Source: an uncultured Lachnospiraceae bacterium (GTDB lineage: Bacteria > Bacillota > Clostridia > Lachnospirales > Lachnospiraceae). From it: a stretch of DNA of 64,000 nucleotides. Below are positions 8,757 through 17,906 of this stretch, one piece after another. The notes beneath the pieces were generated by a model. It did not search any database, was not told where the DNA came from, and worked only from the letters and a program-made list of their open reading frames with translations. Position 1 is the first letter of the stretch. The number at the start of each line of letters is the position of its first letter. Position numbers and translations under genes: made by a program. The stretch is taken from the NCBI GenBank assembly GCA_910588845.1, contig CAJURU010000008.1:1-64000 (forward strand), given 5' to 3'.

Positions 8757-9983
8757 TCATGAAATATAAAAACGAACCTCAAAACAAGCCCCGCCATTCG
8801 GAAGATTGAATGCACGGATAATTCCGTTCTGCATTTCTATAATTGCTTTTGAAAGGGAAAGTCCTATCCCGATTCCAGTATTTTTTGCGTTTTCACCACG
8901 ATAGAACCGCTCAAACAGATGGGGTAAATCCTCTTTTGCAAATCCCTCTCCCTCATCCCATATCCGTATCTGCACATAAAGCGGATTTTTTTCATAAGAA
9001 CAATGGACAGCAGTGCCTGTTCCTGTTGCTTCCATACAGTTTTTCATTAAATTCATGACCGCTTCCATCGTCCAGTTTAAATCCACATTGATATTCATCT
9101 CACCCATTTCTGGAATTTCAATCAGAACGCCCTTTTGCATGAACAGTTCATATAAATTGTCCGATGCCAGAGAAAGGATTGTAAAAACATCTGTTTGTTT
9201 CCTGTCAAGTGCAAGCGTTCCCGCATCAATGCGGGACAATAACAATAACGCTTCTTCTAAATGCATGAGCCTGTTTAGCTGCCGCCCTATATCCTTGATA
9301 TTGGCGTGCATTTTACACGCCATAGAGGTATGCCCTTGTGGCGTTTCTGCGGTACGAATATCGCCCAAATGTTCTTCCGCCATCTGGACAGTTAAGGAAA
9401 TAGACGTAATCGGCGTTTTAAGCTGATGGGCAATATTGGAAAGATTTTCCGCAAAATTGTTTCGTGCTGCCAGGGCTTCTTCCCTCGTCTGGTAAAGTTC
9501 CGTTACCGTCTTATATATTTCATCTTGCAGTTTTGAAAATTCATCATCTGAAGATTCCAAAACCAATCCTTGAACGCCTGTATTTATTTTTTCCAAATAT
9601 TCCGTCAATGCTTGGATACGGGCATATGATTTCCTATGCCAATAACAGAAAGTGAAAAGGAATAATATGCCGCCTGCCAAAAAACCGAAAACGGCAATCC
9701 AAGGGGCTGCCGTGTCCATAATCCCCAAATTCGATGGATAATAACCAAAGTTTGATAATATATTTTTGTCTGTCATGCGAAAATCCTGTGTTTTCAATAA
9801 TTCCAAAACAGCCTGTTGGGAATCTGGATTATTTTCAATCATACTGTCACAAAATCCTCCCAATATATGAAAACACACATGGCGATAATAAAGAGTAAGA
9901 ATGTATGTAATCATTGCCGCTACAATCAGGCTGACTGACAACACAAACAGAACCGTTATTTTTATATTTGATTTTTTGCTCAT
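8757..9983 (-). CDS. Sensor histidine kinase
   Basis: Membrane sensor that should phosphorylate the response regulator encoded just upstream. The 408 residues have two membrane helices (about 9-31 and 94-114) around a short extracytoplasmic loop of about 60 residues. A coiled linker follows, then the H-box NIAHQLKTPITS with phosphoacceptor His186, and an ATPase domain with the N-box NLMKNCMEA, DEGEGF, and GIGIGLSLSK. The gene overlaps the response regulator stop by four bases. Residues about 213-228, just after the H-box helix, are encoded by a copy of the palindromic repeat seen in the neighbouring spacer, an apparent in-frame insertion between the dimerisation helices. Likely partner: the ABC exporter downstream. 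Confidence 0.92.
   Translation of the reverse strand: MSKKSNIKITVLFVLSVSLIVAAMITYILTLYYRHVCFHILGGFCDSMIENNPDSQQAVLELLKTQDFRMTDKNILSNFGYYPSNLGIMDTAAPWIAVFGFLAGGILFLFTFCYWHRKSYARIQALTEYLEKINTGVQGLVLESSDDEFSKLQDEIYKTVTELYQTREEALAARNNFAENLSNIAHQLKTPITSISLTVQMAEEHLGDIRTAETPQGHTSMACKMHANIKDIGRQLNRLMHLEEALLLLSRIDAGTLALDRKQTDVFTILSLASDNLYELFMQKGVLIEIPEMGEMNINVDLNWTMEAVMNLMKNCMEATGTGTAVHCSYEKNPLYVQIRIWDEGEGFAKEDLPHLFERFYRGENAKNTGIGIGLSLSKAIIEMQNGIIRAFNLPNGGACFEVRFYIS
9302..9345. repeat. Third copy of the palindromic repeat, inside a coding region
   Basis: Sequence TGGCGTG-N7-CACGCCA, then TAGAGGTATGCCCTTG, matches the two spacer copies at 8439-8532. It is read in frame by the histidine kinase gene as about 16 residues beginning ETPQGHTSMACK. 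The length keeps the reading frame open. Confidence 0.7.
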
Positions 9984-10651
9984 ATCTCATCCTCCATACG
10001 GTAGCCAAAGCTCCGTATTGTTTTTAAACAGGACGGATGATGGAGTTTTTCTCTAAGCCGTTTGATTGTCACGGTCAACGTATTATCATTGACATAATTC
10101 CTGTTATTGTCCCAGATTTGAGTTAGCAGCCGTTCTCTTGTGACGGTTTTCCCCTTATTTTCCATTAAAATCTGCAAAAGCTGGTATTCTGCTTGGCTGA
10201 CAGTAATTTCTTCTTCGCCACAAAATACGGCTGTTTTGTTTTTGTCAATCGAAATAGAACCGCAGGAAAGATACTGGCTCTGCACATTCCCCGCCCTGCG
10301 CAGCAGTGCATGGATGCGGGAATACAGAACTTCCAGTTCAAAAGGTTTTGTCACATAATCATCTGCCCCATATTCAAAACCAGAAATAATATCACAAGTA
10401 TCATCTCGGACAGTCAGAAAAATGACTGGCAGTTCTTTCCATCTTGAGCGTATCCATCTGCAAAATCCGTTTCCCTCGCCGTCTGGCATATTCCAGTCAA
10501 TCAGCGCAAGACTTGGAATATGGTGTTCCAATGCTTTCTTTCCGCTTTCCAATGTTCCAAATATAAAAACGGCATACCCTTTTTGGCTTAGATATTCTTT
10601 TACAGCCGTTGCAATATTTTTATCATCTTCAATATAATAGATTTCTATCAT
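9980..10651 (-). CDS. Response regulator, OmpR/PhoB family
   Basis: DNA-binding partner of the adjacent histidine kinase. The receiver domain (1 to about 118) has the acidic pair at residues 9-10, phosphoacceptor Asp52 in LIDWNMPDGEG and Lys in TKPFE. The C-terminal winged helix (about 130-223) has VTRERLLTQIWDNN and VTIKRLREKL. The start at 10651 is chosen because AAGGAGAT lies 7 bases upstream; the longer open frame to 10720 runs into the end of the truncated TnpV gene and has no family match. The 4-base overlap with the kinase gene implies coupling. The target is probably the ABC exporter promoter at 8.4-8.7 kb (inferred). Confidence 0.92.
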   Translation of the reverse strand: MIEIYYIEDDKNIATAVKEYLSQKGYAVFIFGTLESGKKALEHHIPSLALIDWNMPDGEGNGFCRWIRSRWKELPVIFLTVRDDTCDIISGFEYGADDYVTKPFELEVLYSRIHALLRRAGNVQSQYLSCGSISIDKNKTAVFCGEEEITVSQAEYQLLQILMENKGKTVTRERLLTQIWDNNRNYVNDNTLTVTIKRLREKLHHPSCLKTIRSFGYRMEDEI

Positions 10652-10727
10652 TTTCCCATCTCCTTGTAATTTTTCCGACGCATATCTGCTGGCTTTTCTG
10701 TGTCCCGTGGGATAAGCCATACACGGG

Positions 10728-11024
10728 TTAGGTGGATAACGCCCTCAATACCGTTATGCTCTGTGCCTGTTTTATGTCCTCAATGAGCCTGTGGGAGCGT
10801 TCCTGCGCCTGTCTGTCAATGTCGGCAAGGTAAGTGTTCAGTCTGCCGCTTGTAAAAAGATTTGTATAGGTAACTATTCGGTATTGTTTCAGATAATTCA
10901 GATGCCGTCGTCCCCATATTCCTATTGCCTGTTCTTCTTCAGCGGGTACAGTTAAGCACGGTATTAGATAATCGCCTTGCTGTTCATATTCGCCGCCTAA
11001 TCTCTCAAAGATTGATTTTATCAT
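10728..11024 (-). pseudogene. Truncated TnpV-family transposon protein
   Basis: Strong likeness to TnpV proteins of Firmicutes conjugative and mobilisable transposons, recalled from the family: MKSIFE-like start, GGEYEQQGDYLIPCL, IGIWGRRHLNYLK, TSGRLNTYLADIDRQAQER. TnpV normally continues about 20-30 residues beyond the AQ-GIT segment. Here, after IKQAQSIT, the frame runs into the unrelated VLRALST and stops, so the C-terminus is lost at the junction with the two-component genes. The start at 11024 has GGAGG 9 bases upstream. The truncation marks the edge where the sensor-regulator-transporter cargo joins a transposon remnant. Confidence 0.8.
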
Positions 11025-11079
11025 TTTGTAAGTCCTCCGTATGATTTGAATTTGCCTACAATCCAATCATTCCGGCTGA

Positions 11080-11432
11080 TTACGAAGTCTTTGGATTTAA
11101 CATCCTTATGGAACGCCACCCTTTATCGCCTTTTTCAAATGCAATGCCTCTTTGAATTATATTTTTTACTTCATACAAATCCGTTTGCTGATTTTTTCTG
11201 CAAACCTGACAATTCGTCCCAAATGCAATAAATTCTACAGTTTCATCCATAAATTTAACCGTATCAATAGAAAGTTCCCCAAATCCCTCATAAACTCCTA
11301 TTTCATTTTTAAATCAAAGTCGCCATATATCCTTCTCGCCTTGCGAACGGCGCTTTTATTCCCTGAAATTGTTTTTAAAAATCCTTCCAGAGAATGAAAC
11401 TTATTAAAATTCCATACTGAAAAGTTAATCAC
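11080..11432 (-). pseudogene. Small unrecognised gene with a one-base frameshift
   Basis: A GTG start at 11432 has GGGAGG 7 bases upstream and opens a 44-residue frame beginning VINFSVWNFNKF that ends at TAG (11298-11300). In another frame the translation carries on convincingly from about 11305 to TAA at 11080 (EIGVYEGFGELSIDTVKFMD and, later, CQVCRKNQQTDLYEVKN). Adding one A to an A5 run near 11308 joins the two into about 117 residues. I read it as a gene broken by a single deletion, or a programmed slip, which is less likely. The CQVC pair may be half of a metal site. I do not recognise the family. Confidence 0.5.
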
Positions 11433-11577
11433 AACAGTTCCTCCCTATGTACAATTTTAATGGTACTTCCCTTTACTAGCCAAAATAATGTGTCTATATG
11501 CAACTTATTACTTCCTCTAATGTAAAAACTGTTTTTATTACATCATCCCACTTTATCGTTTTATTCGATTGGACAAC

Positions 11578-12003
11578 TTACGTAAAATATAATATCCATT
11601 TATATTTAGACCTAATCGTAACCGTATAATCTATTTTGGAACCACGATTACAGTAGACTAAAATCTGTTCCAAATCCTGTCTACTTCTCGCCTCTACTTC
11701 TACTTTTATTGGGGAATTAAGAAATGATAAAAGAACATTAACAAGCAATGTTACTATGGCTGAATCAACTGCCACCCGAACGGACGCATTAGATAATACA
11801 ACGCTATCAGTAATTTGAATCTTTTCCATAATTGGTACAATAATACTTATACCTGATAAGTAGAACAAAATAATACAAATCGGGGATAAAATTTTCATTG
11901 CCCAAGACAATACCCCATCCCGCCCTATCTTCTTTGAACACAAAACGGGTAAAATTGCGCTGATAGCACACGCTACTATAAAAAACCAAAAATTTCCCTT
12001 CAT
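11578..12003 (-). CDS. Unrecognised membrane protein, possibly interrupted by a stop
   Basis: 141 residues with three hydrophobic helices (about 4-22, 33-58 and 80-96), followed by a charged beta-rich tail with SRQDLEQILVYCNRGSKIDY. The four-base overlap with the gene before it shows coupling. The frame stays open and protein-like beyond the TAA at 11578-11580 for 27 more codons (ending FTLEEVISCI) to a TAG at 11494-11496. The TAA may therefore be a nonsense mutation in an originally about 169-residue protein. No family recognised. A membrane plus soluble pair in a mobile region could be a defence or toxin unit, but nothing here shows that. Confidence 0.6.
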   Translation of the reverse strand: MKGNFWFFIVACAISAILPVLCSKKIGRDGVLSWAMKILSPICIILFYLSGISIIVPIMEKIQITDSVVLSNASVRVAVDSAIVTLLVNVLLSFLNSPIKVEVEARSRQDLEQILVYCNRGSKIDYTVTIRSKYKWILYFT

Positions 12004-12281
12004 AAAATTCCCCTAAGCAATTCAAACACCGGAATAATAATCTTTTCAGTATCTATTGCCAAAATTCCATTATTATAACAATAAAACCTGCAATTTCTAC
12101 CATCCATTTTCATACCAAACGTCATATGGCTAATATCTATTCCCTCATCATAATTATACCATTTTTTACAAAATGTAATAATATACTGATTGATTTTTTC
12201 ATAAAGATAATCATTAAGTAAAGGCTTGACATCATCAATTGCATTTTCATCAATTCTGTATAACTTATATTGTTTTTGCAT
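12000..12281 (-). CDS. Unrecognised small soluble protein
   Basis: 93 residues, no signal or membrane helix, rich in Tyr, Asn and Ile. GGGAGG lies 7 bases before the ATG, so translation is likely. The stop overlaps the start of the membrane protein gene by four bases. The amino-acid use is markedly AT-driven compared with the arginine or folate genes, fitting recent transfer. No family recognised. Confidence 0.65.
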   Translation of the reverse strand: MQKQYKLYRIDENAIDDVKPLLNDYLYEKINQYIITFCKKWYNYDEGIDISHMTFGMKMDGRNCRFYCYNNGILAIDTEKIIIPVFELLRGIL

Positions 12282-12471
12282 TGTCTTACCTCCCTTTAAA
12301 TTTGTAAGCTAAATATCATCATGACAGATATCCCTAACTCTTCATTCCTCAATTCATTTTTTTATTAATAAACATTTGCCGTCGGGGTAAAATAGGCGAA
12401 ACTCAGCTTGAATAATAATTAAAGACAGATGCCAACACATCTTTTTAGTTAAATAGATACAACCACGTCTC

Positions 12472-13137
12472 TTAACACATATTTCCAGCAAGTATATCTG
12501 ATATTTCCTTCCGCGCTTCCACTAAATCCCCACAAATTTTAGTACAATACTGCCGGATTTCAGAAGAGGGCTCAATTAAATCCGGCACCATGATTGTAGT
12601 ACAGCCCGCAGCGTACCCAGCCCTGATACCATTTTCGCTGTCTTCAAACACAAAACACTCCTGCGGCTTACATCCAAGCCGACTGGCAGCGCGCAAGAAA
12701 ATATCGGGCGCAGGTTTTCCATACTCCACCTCTGTCCCGCTGACAACCTCTGAAAAATAGCTGCGCAGATTGGCTTTGTGCAGATTAGCCTCAATCTGCC
12801 TGGCAAAGCTGCTGCTGGCGACTGCGATAGGCATTCCTTTTCCCTTGAAAAACTCCAATATTTCCCGAACCCCTTCTTTTACCGGAACCCCAACAGATAG
12901 TTTCCTGCGGATTCTGCTTCTGCATTCCTCAGCAAGAGCAGCCCCATCTGTCACATGATAATATTGTTCAATCACTTGATGCATGCGCGCCCCGCTGGTC
13001 CCGGAAATCACTTTCACAAAGTCGCTATTCAGTTCCGTTCCCCGCTCCGCAGCCATCTCATGCCACGTCTGTTGATAAATTCGTTCCGTATCAAAGAGAA
13101 CGCCGTCCATATCAAAAATTGCTCCTGTATATTTCAT
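12472..13137 (-). CDS. HAD-family phosphatase, beta-phosphoglucomutase-like
   Basis: Cytoplasmic phosphatase or phosphomutase of the HAD superfamily, subfamily with an alpha-helical cap. All four motifs are visible: DMDGVLFDTE near the N-terminus (nucleophile Asp and acid/base Asp), VASSS, the Lys in YGKPAPDIFL, and the acidic pair in CFVFEDSENGI. The length of 221 residues is usual. The substrate could be a sugar phosphate, but the family is too broad to say. It stands alone between the accessory island and a MATE gene. Confidence 0.88.
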   Translation of the reverse strand: MKYTGAIFDMDGVLFDTERIYQQTWHEMAAERGTELNSDFVKVISGTSGARMHQVIEQYYHVTDGAALAEECRSRIRRKLSVGVPVKEGVREILEFFKGKGMPIAVASSSFARQIEANLHKANLRSYFSEVVSGTEVEYGKPAPDIFLRAASRLGCKPQECFVFEDSENGIRAGYAAGCTTIMVPDLIEPSSEIRQYCTKICGDLVEARKEISDILAGNMC

Positions 13138-13206
13138 AATTTTCTTTCCTCCATACTATTCTAATAGGCCTCAACGTTCCTTATAAGACATCCCAGCAGA
13201 CCCTCC

Positions 13207-14556
13207 TTATGATAACAAACGCCTACGCATCCATAGAAATGCCGCCGCACAGATCAACACTGAGAGCAGTGAACCCAAAGGCGCGGCAAGCCCCATGGGA
13301 AACAATGTATCTGTAAAATACGCCGAAGCCAAAAACGCGCCGGGAATGCGCACGCAGACGATGGACAGAAAATTGTGCAGAAAGGAAATTCCCGACATGC
13401 CATAGGCGCAGAAATATCCGCTAAACGAAAAATGAATTCCCGCAAAGATACAGTCCCAGATATATCCTTTCAGATACTGTTCACCCAGCAAAATGACTGC
13501 CGCATCTTCCGTAAACATTCCCACAACCGGCGCAGCAATAAACTGTGTAATCACGGACATAATAAGACCATATCCCACGGTCAGGAAAACGGCATAACGC
13601 AGAGACTGAGCCGCACGCTCATGCTTCCCGGCGCCTATATTCTGTGCGGAGAGCGCAGAAACGGTAGATAACATAGTGGAAGGCACTAAAAACACAACGC
13701 CGATTATCTTTTCCACAATTCCGACTGCCGCCGCATCATTTAACCCTCTGCGGTTGGCAATCACAGTAATCACAATAAATGCAATCTGGATAAAACCATC
13801 CTGTAAGGCAACTGGGACGCCAACTCTTAAAATTGGCCCTAGCGTCTCCCTTTGCGGTCTAAAATATTCCCTTTTCAGTTTTATCCCCGCTTTTTTCCTG
13901 GAAATCACAGCCAGCGCCAATAATACGCTGACAGTCTGGGACATTGTGGTGCCAAGCGCCGCGCCCGCCGTTCCCATTCCAAGCACGCCAATAAACAAAT
14001 AATCCAGCACAATATTGGCCCCGCACGACACAGCAATGAAATACATGGGACTTTTGGAATCGCCGAGCCCCCGGAATATAGAGCTTATAATATTGTATGC
14101 CGTAATAAAAGGGATACCAATAAAACAGATCGTAAGATAGGTAATGGTGCCGGCTACCGCCTCCTCGGGCGTAGACATCAGAGACACAATTTGCTTTACC
14201 AGCCCCAGAAGCAATACCATACAAGCGGCAGACACTCCCATAAAGAGCGAAACCGTATTTCCAATTGCCGCCATGGCAGATTCCGGCCGCTTTGCTCCAA
14301 CCGCTTTGCCAATGCTTACGGTAGAACCCATAGCAAGACCGACAATCATCACCGTCAGCATATGCATAACCTGGCTGCCCACGGAGACTGCCGTAATATC
14401 TCCCACCCCATTAAACTGCCCGATAATAAACAAATCTGCCATCCCATATAACGTCTGCAAAAAATATGACAAGAGATACGGCAGTGAGAAATATGCAATA
14501 TTGCGAAATACGCTGCCCGATGTTAAATCCTTTTCCATAATCTCATCCTTCGTCAA
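13207..14556 (-). CDS. MATE-family multidrug/toxin exporter
   Basis: Twelve-helix cation-coupled exporter of the MATE family, 449 residues. N-terminal features are the LPYLLSYFLQTLYGMADLFI stretch and GVGDITAVSVGSQV, and the second half repeats the fold with VGVPVALQDGFIQIAF. It starts three bases after the CPBP protease gene ends, so the two are probably co-transcribed. Substrate unknown; a second MATE gene at 56.2 kb is only distantly similar. Confidence 0.92.
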   Translation of the reverse strand: MTKDEIMEKDLTSGSVFRNIAYFSLPYLLSYFLQTLYGMADLFIIGQFNGVGDITAVSVGSQVMHMLTVMIVGLAMGSTVSIGKAVGAKRPESAMAAIGNTVSLFMGVSAACMVLLLGLVKQIVSLMSTPEEAVAGTITYLTICFIGIPFITAYNIISSIFRGLGDSKSPMYFIAVSCGANIVLDYLFIGVLGMGTAGAALGTTMSQTVSVLLALAVISRKKAGIKLKREYFRPQRETLGPILRVGVPVALQDGFIQIAFIVITVIANRRGLNDAAAVGIVEKIIGVVFLVPSTMLSTVSALSAQNIGAGKHERAAQSLRYAVFLTVGYGLIMSVITQFIAAPVVGMFTEDAAVILLGEQYLKGYIWDCIFAGIHFSFSGYFCAYGMSGISFLHNFLSIVCVRIPGAFLASAYFTDTLFPMGLAAPLGSLLSVLICAAAFLWMRRRLLS

Positions 14557-14559
14557 CTA

Positions 14560-15456
14560 TTATTCGGGAACCTCATGTTTCTGAGGACGCCCCGCCAAAG
14601 CAAATTGAATGGCAGCTATAAGAAGAATTCCTGCCACCGCCGCAACCAATGTCGCCGCATAAAATGAAGATGAACCTGATTTCATCCAGGAAAATACAGG
14701 CGTTTTCACACGAATTACCGCCATCAGGTTTGCCCCCATATGCGCCAGGAACGCGCCATAAAAATGGCCTGTCTTCTCCATAAACCACGCCAATAGAATA
14801 CCAAGCAGGCCAGCGTAGACAAACTGCACCAGATTCATATGAATCACGCCAAATAAAAGCGCAGACAATATCATGGCAAGCGCCCGGCTTTGACGCTCAC
14901 GCTTCCTGCCCCGGCTGGTCTTTTCCTCATTATCTAATATCATTAAATCGCAAAGCCTGCCATATACCACGCCGCGGTACAGCAGTTCTTCTAAAAACGG
15001 GGTCAACAGGCAGGCGCCTAGAAGTTCGAGAAAAATACCTCCCGAAAAGAGATATTCATTCACTTCCTGGTATCCCTGTGAAATATCTTCCAACCCGCTC
15101 ACAATAAGCAGGTTGTTAAGCGCAAACCCGACCGCTGCGCCAGCGAGAAACATTAAAATACCATTTAAGGCCCGCATAACCGTAGACTTCTTTGCAATCA
15201 CCAGATCCATATGTTCCCAGAACACCGTAGGTTCATTCCTGTCCTTCTGATAATAGCGCGCAATGAACGGAACCGTCACCGCCACTGACGCCGTCTGCAA
15301 CGACATATACTGCTCCTTAGGGTCCGCCCCCAAAAACACTGCAAGCATAGTAAACAGCGACATACTTAAGTTTATCGCCACAAAATATACAAAAACAGGA
15401 TAAATAATATGAAATGATTTAAAAATAGGACTGTTCTGTCTGTCTCTCGGATTCAT
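14560..15456 (-). CDS. CPBP-family intramembrane metalloprotease
   Basis: Membrane protein of the CPBP (Abi/CAAX prenyl protease-like) family, about 298 residues from MNPRDRQN. The three active-site motifs are present: EELLYRG, the FGVIHMN motif (His with Asn), and LAHMGANL. The start at 15456 is preferred because GAGGAG is 10 bases upstream; its first codons overlap the end of the preceding gene by 38 bases. A longer in-frame extension adds a very basic stretch with no support. Roles in the family range from protein maturation to bacteriocin self-immunity. Confidence 0.88.
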   Translation of the reverse strand: MNPRDRQNSPIFKSFHIIYPVFVYFVAINLSMSLFTMLAVFLGADPKEQYMSLQTASVAVTVPFIARYYQKDRNEPTVFWEHMDLVIAKKSTVMRALNGILMFLAGAAVGFALNNLLIVSGLEDISQGYQEVNEYLFSGGIFLELLGACLLTPFLEELLYRGVVYGRLCDLMILDNEEKTSRGRKRERQSRALAMILSALLFGVIHMNLVQFVYAGLLGILLAWFMEKTGHFYGAFLAHMGANLMAVIRVKTPVFSWMKSGSSSFYAATLVAAVAGILLIAAIQFALAGRPQKHEVPE

Positions 15457-16255
15457 ATTTTTCTTTCTCCTCTTCCGGCTTATCCAGCACCGCTTCACCG
15501 CTGGTTTCATCCTCAATTTGCACCTGCATCTGCCTTAGCTTGGCATCCTGGGCAATCGCACGCATAATCCGATTGATATCCTCCGGGGAAAACATATCAA
15601 TCGCCTTCACCAAATCATCTATATTCTCCCTGTTAAATACCAGACATCCGCCTCTCTCCAAGCCAACCGTAATGCAGTTCTTAGGATTTGAGACATCCCC
15701 CAGGCATAAACGGTTATTTTCATAATCACAGCGAAATTCCACACCCTTATATTTTACGATGCCATTTTCATCTGCCATCAGAGAGTACGGCGCGCGGTTC
15801 CCTTTATCCAGCAGCTTTTGAATGGCTTCCTCCGCCACCATATCATCTATCGTATCCTCGATATCCGGCTGTTCCATTTCCGCAGACGCCCCGATATCCA
15901 TACTGTCTATCTTCATAAAACGCATCGTGCGGAAACTTCCATTATCCATCAGCACACGTTCCTCAAACTGCTTATCTTCGTTATTGCCGGCGCCTAAAAT
16001 ATAAGACTCGCGCTGCTCTTTCTGCTTTTCCAGCGCTTCCTTCTCACGCTCTTTCAAGTCCGCCTTATAATCCTCGATGGCGTTATCTACCTTATCCAAA
16101 AGCTGATCCCACTCTTTTTCTGAGAACTCACCGATGGTTTTTGGCTTCCCGTCTTCCGTCTTATCCTCCGGCTTCATTCTGGCCGCATAATCGGCAACTG
16201 CCTGTGAAAAATATCCATTCCCATAGCTTCCTGTGATCTGTAATCTGTTTGTCAT
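15419..16255 (-). CDS. Unrecognised charged, coiled-coil protein
   Basis: 279 residues starting MTNRLQITGSYGNGYFSQ, with GGAGA 6 bases before the ATG; a longer frame to 16297 has no better site. No signal peptide or membrane helix. Residues about 60-95 form a long Lys/Glu helix (KADLKEREKEALEKQKEQ), the middle is mixed, and residues 220-250 hold SPEDINRIMRAIAQDAK. It may belong to the DUF6033-type group of Lachnospiraceae, but I am not certain. Its short Asn/Gly-rich N-terminus and charged body resemble the unrelated-looking proteins at 24.2 and 48.3 kb. Confidence 0.75.
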   Translation of the reverse strand: MTNRLQITGSYGNGYFSQAVADYAARMKPEDKTEDGKPKTIGEFSEKEWDQLLDKVDNAIEDYKADLKEREKEALEKQKEQRESYILGAGNNEDKQFEERVLMDNGSFRTMRFMKIDSMDIGASAEMEQPDIEDTIDDMVAEEAIQKLLDKGNRAPYSLMADENGIVKYKGVEFRCDYENNRLCLGDVSNPKNCITVGLERGGCLVFNRENIDDLVKAIDMFSPEDINRIMRAIAQDAKLRQMQVQIEDETSGEAVLDKPEEEKEKYESERQTEQSYF

Positions 16256-16378
16256 AGCGTCTCCTTTCAAATTCCCAAAAAGGACACTTATTTCCATCTT
16301 TCCATAGAAACAAGTACCCTCCGTAGCTGATAATTATATCGGCAATTAATTGGAAAAGCTAAACCTGCTTCTTACAAT

Positions 16379-17887
16379 TTATAGATTCATCCGCTCCAAG
16401 AGCCTCTTGCGCTTCTCATCAAATAAGAGCTCCTTATTATAACGGTAATACCGCTCACATTCACACGCTTGAAGAAAGCTGACACTGTATGGATTAGAAT
16501 TTAATTCTGTTATAAATATTACCATTTCCTGGCTGTTTCCAAATGCTCCTTCCAGAAAATCAAATACATATTCGACAATTTGCAAAGTCTCCCTCTGCCC
16601 AATCTCAAAAGCCTCCCTCTCCTGTTCAAACAACTCTTTTACACGCTCAAAAGCCTCCCCTTTATCACGAATATCTTCCAGCTTCAACATTTGCAGGAGA
16701 CGTTCCAGGAAAGCGATTACCCGCAAATAAATTTTCTCCTCCTCCTGCCTTATAAGTTCTGCCTTTTTCCTATTTTTATAATCCAAGTTAAATTTACTTA
16801 TTACATTCTGTAAAAGCTGTTGTCCGTTCAATTCCTGCATTTCATCTTTTACGGATTCCTTATACCCAGAAAGCATAGCAAATATCATTTCCATGTAACG
16901 TTCCGTCTGTACCGATGACTTTAACGCCTCATTAACTTTGGAAATAAGAAGCCCCAGCACACTCAGACGTTCGTCAAAGGAAGCGTGAGCCACTTTTTTT
17001 AGCAAAATCTCGTCCAGCCTGCCTCTTAAAATCTCCTCAATCTGATAATCCGTGCGGTATTTATAGTAAAGCTCCAGATAATTAGCAAAATCCTTGGCAA
17101 TTTTCGGATATTGGATATACTGCACCACAACCTCTCTGTCCACTGTTTTGCCAAGTTTCTCATATATCTTGATCAAATTTGAGAGGTCTTCCCAGCCTCT
17201 TGGAGTAGCAAAATTTCTGCCGTCAACGGTAGTCTCCATCTGATAAAAGCTCTGTTTTTTCGTATTCAGATAGGAGATGACCGCCCCATGCAATCCCTGT
17301 CGATAAGCGTATTCCTTCCAGACTGTGAAATCAGCTTCCACCTCAATCTTCTTCACTCGGTCCATCGTAACGACGTCAAATTCCCGCACCGATTTATTAT
17401 ATTCCGGCGGATTCCCCGCAGCAACAATTACCCACCCCTGCGGAATCTTATGGTTACCAAAAGATTTACACTGCAAAAATTGCAGCATTGCAGGAGCCAG
17501 TGTTTCCGACACACAGTTGATTTCATCCAGGAACAAGATACCCTCGGATAATCCGGTTTGCTCCATTTTATCATAGATAGCCGCCACAATTTCACTCATT
17601 GTATATTCAGTAACCGCTACTTCCTGCCCGCCATACTTCTTCCTGGAAATAAACGGCAGCCCAATCGCACTCTGACGCGTATGGTGCGTGATGGTGTAAG
17701 CTACCAGGCCGATTCCGCACTCCTTAGAAATCTGTTCCATAATCTGTGTCTTGCCAATCCCCGGCGAACCAAGCAGCAAAATCGGCCGCTGACGGATTAC
17801 CGGAATCTCGTACTCCCCATATTCATCCCTCAGAAGATAGGCTTCGATAGTGTTTTTAATTTCTTCCTTCGTCCGTTTTATATTCAT
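16379..17887 (-). CDS. MoxR-like AAA+ ATPase
   Basis: AAA+ ATPase of the MoxR class, normally a chaperone that works with a VWA-domain protein. It has Walker A GSPGIGKTQ (about 34-42), Walker B ILFLDEIN (about 120), a sensor region VIVAAGNPPEYNKSVREF and arginine-rich RGWEDLSNL. The 502 residues exceed the usual 300-350 because of a roughly 200-residue helical C-terminal extension (KLEDIRDKGEAFERVKELFE). The VWA gene lies 19 bases upstream in the same direction, and a leucine-rich-repeat gene before that. Substrate unknown. Confidence 0.9.
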   Translation of the reverse strand: MNIKRTKEEIKNTIEAYLLRDEYGEYEIPVIRQRPILLLGSPGIGKTQIMEQISKECGIGLVAYTITHHTRQSAIGLPFISRKKYGGQEVAVTEYTMSEIVAAIYDKMEQTGLSEGILFLDEINCVSETLAPAMLQFLQCKSFGNHKIPQGWVIVAAGNPPEYNKSVREFDVVTMDRVKKIEVEADFTVWKEYAYRQGLHGAVISYLNTKKQSFYQMETTVDGRNFATPRGWEDLSNLIKIYEKLGKTVDREVVVQYIQYPKIAKDFANYLELYYKYRTDYQIEEILRGRLDEILLKKVAHASFDERLSVLGLLISKVNEALKSSVQTERYMEMIFAMLSGYKESVKDEMQELNGQQLLQNVISKFNLDYKNRKKAELIRQEEEKIYLRVIAFLERLLQMLKLEDIRDKGEAFERVKELFEQEREAFEIGQRETLQIVEYVFDFLEGAFGNSQEMVIFITELNSNPYSVSFLQACECERYYRYNKELLFDEKRKRLLERMNL

Positions 17888-17906
17888 CTATCAACCTCCA
17901 AATTTT

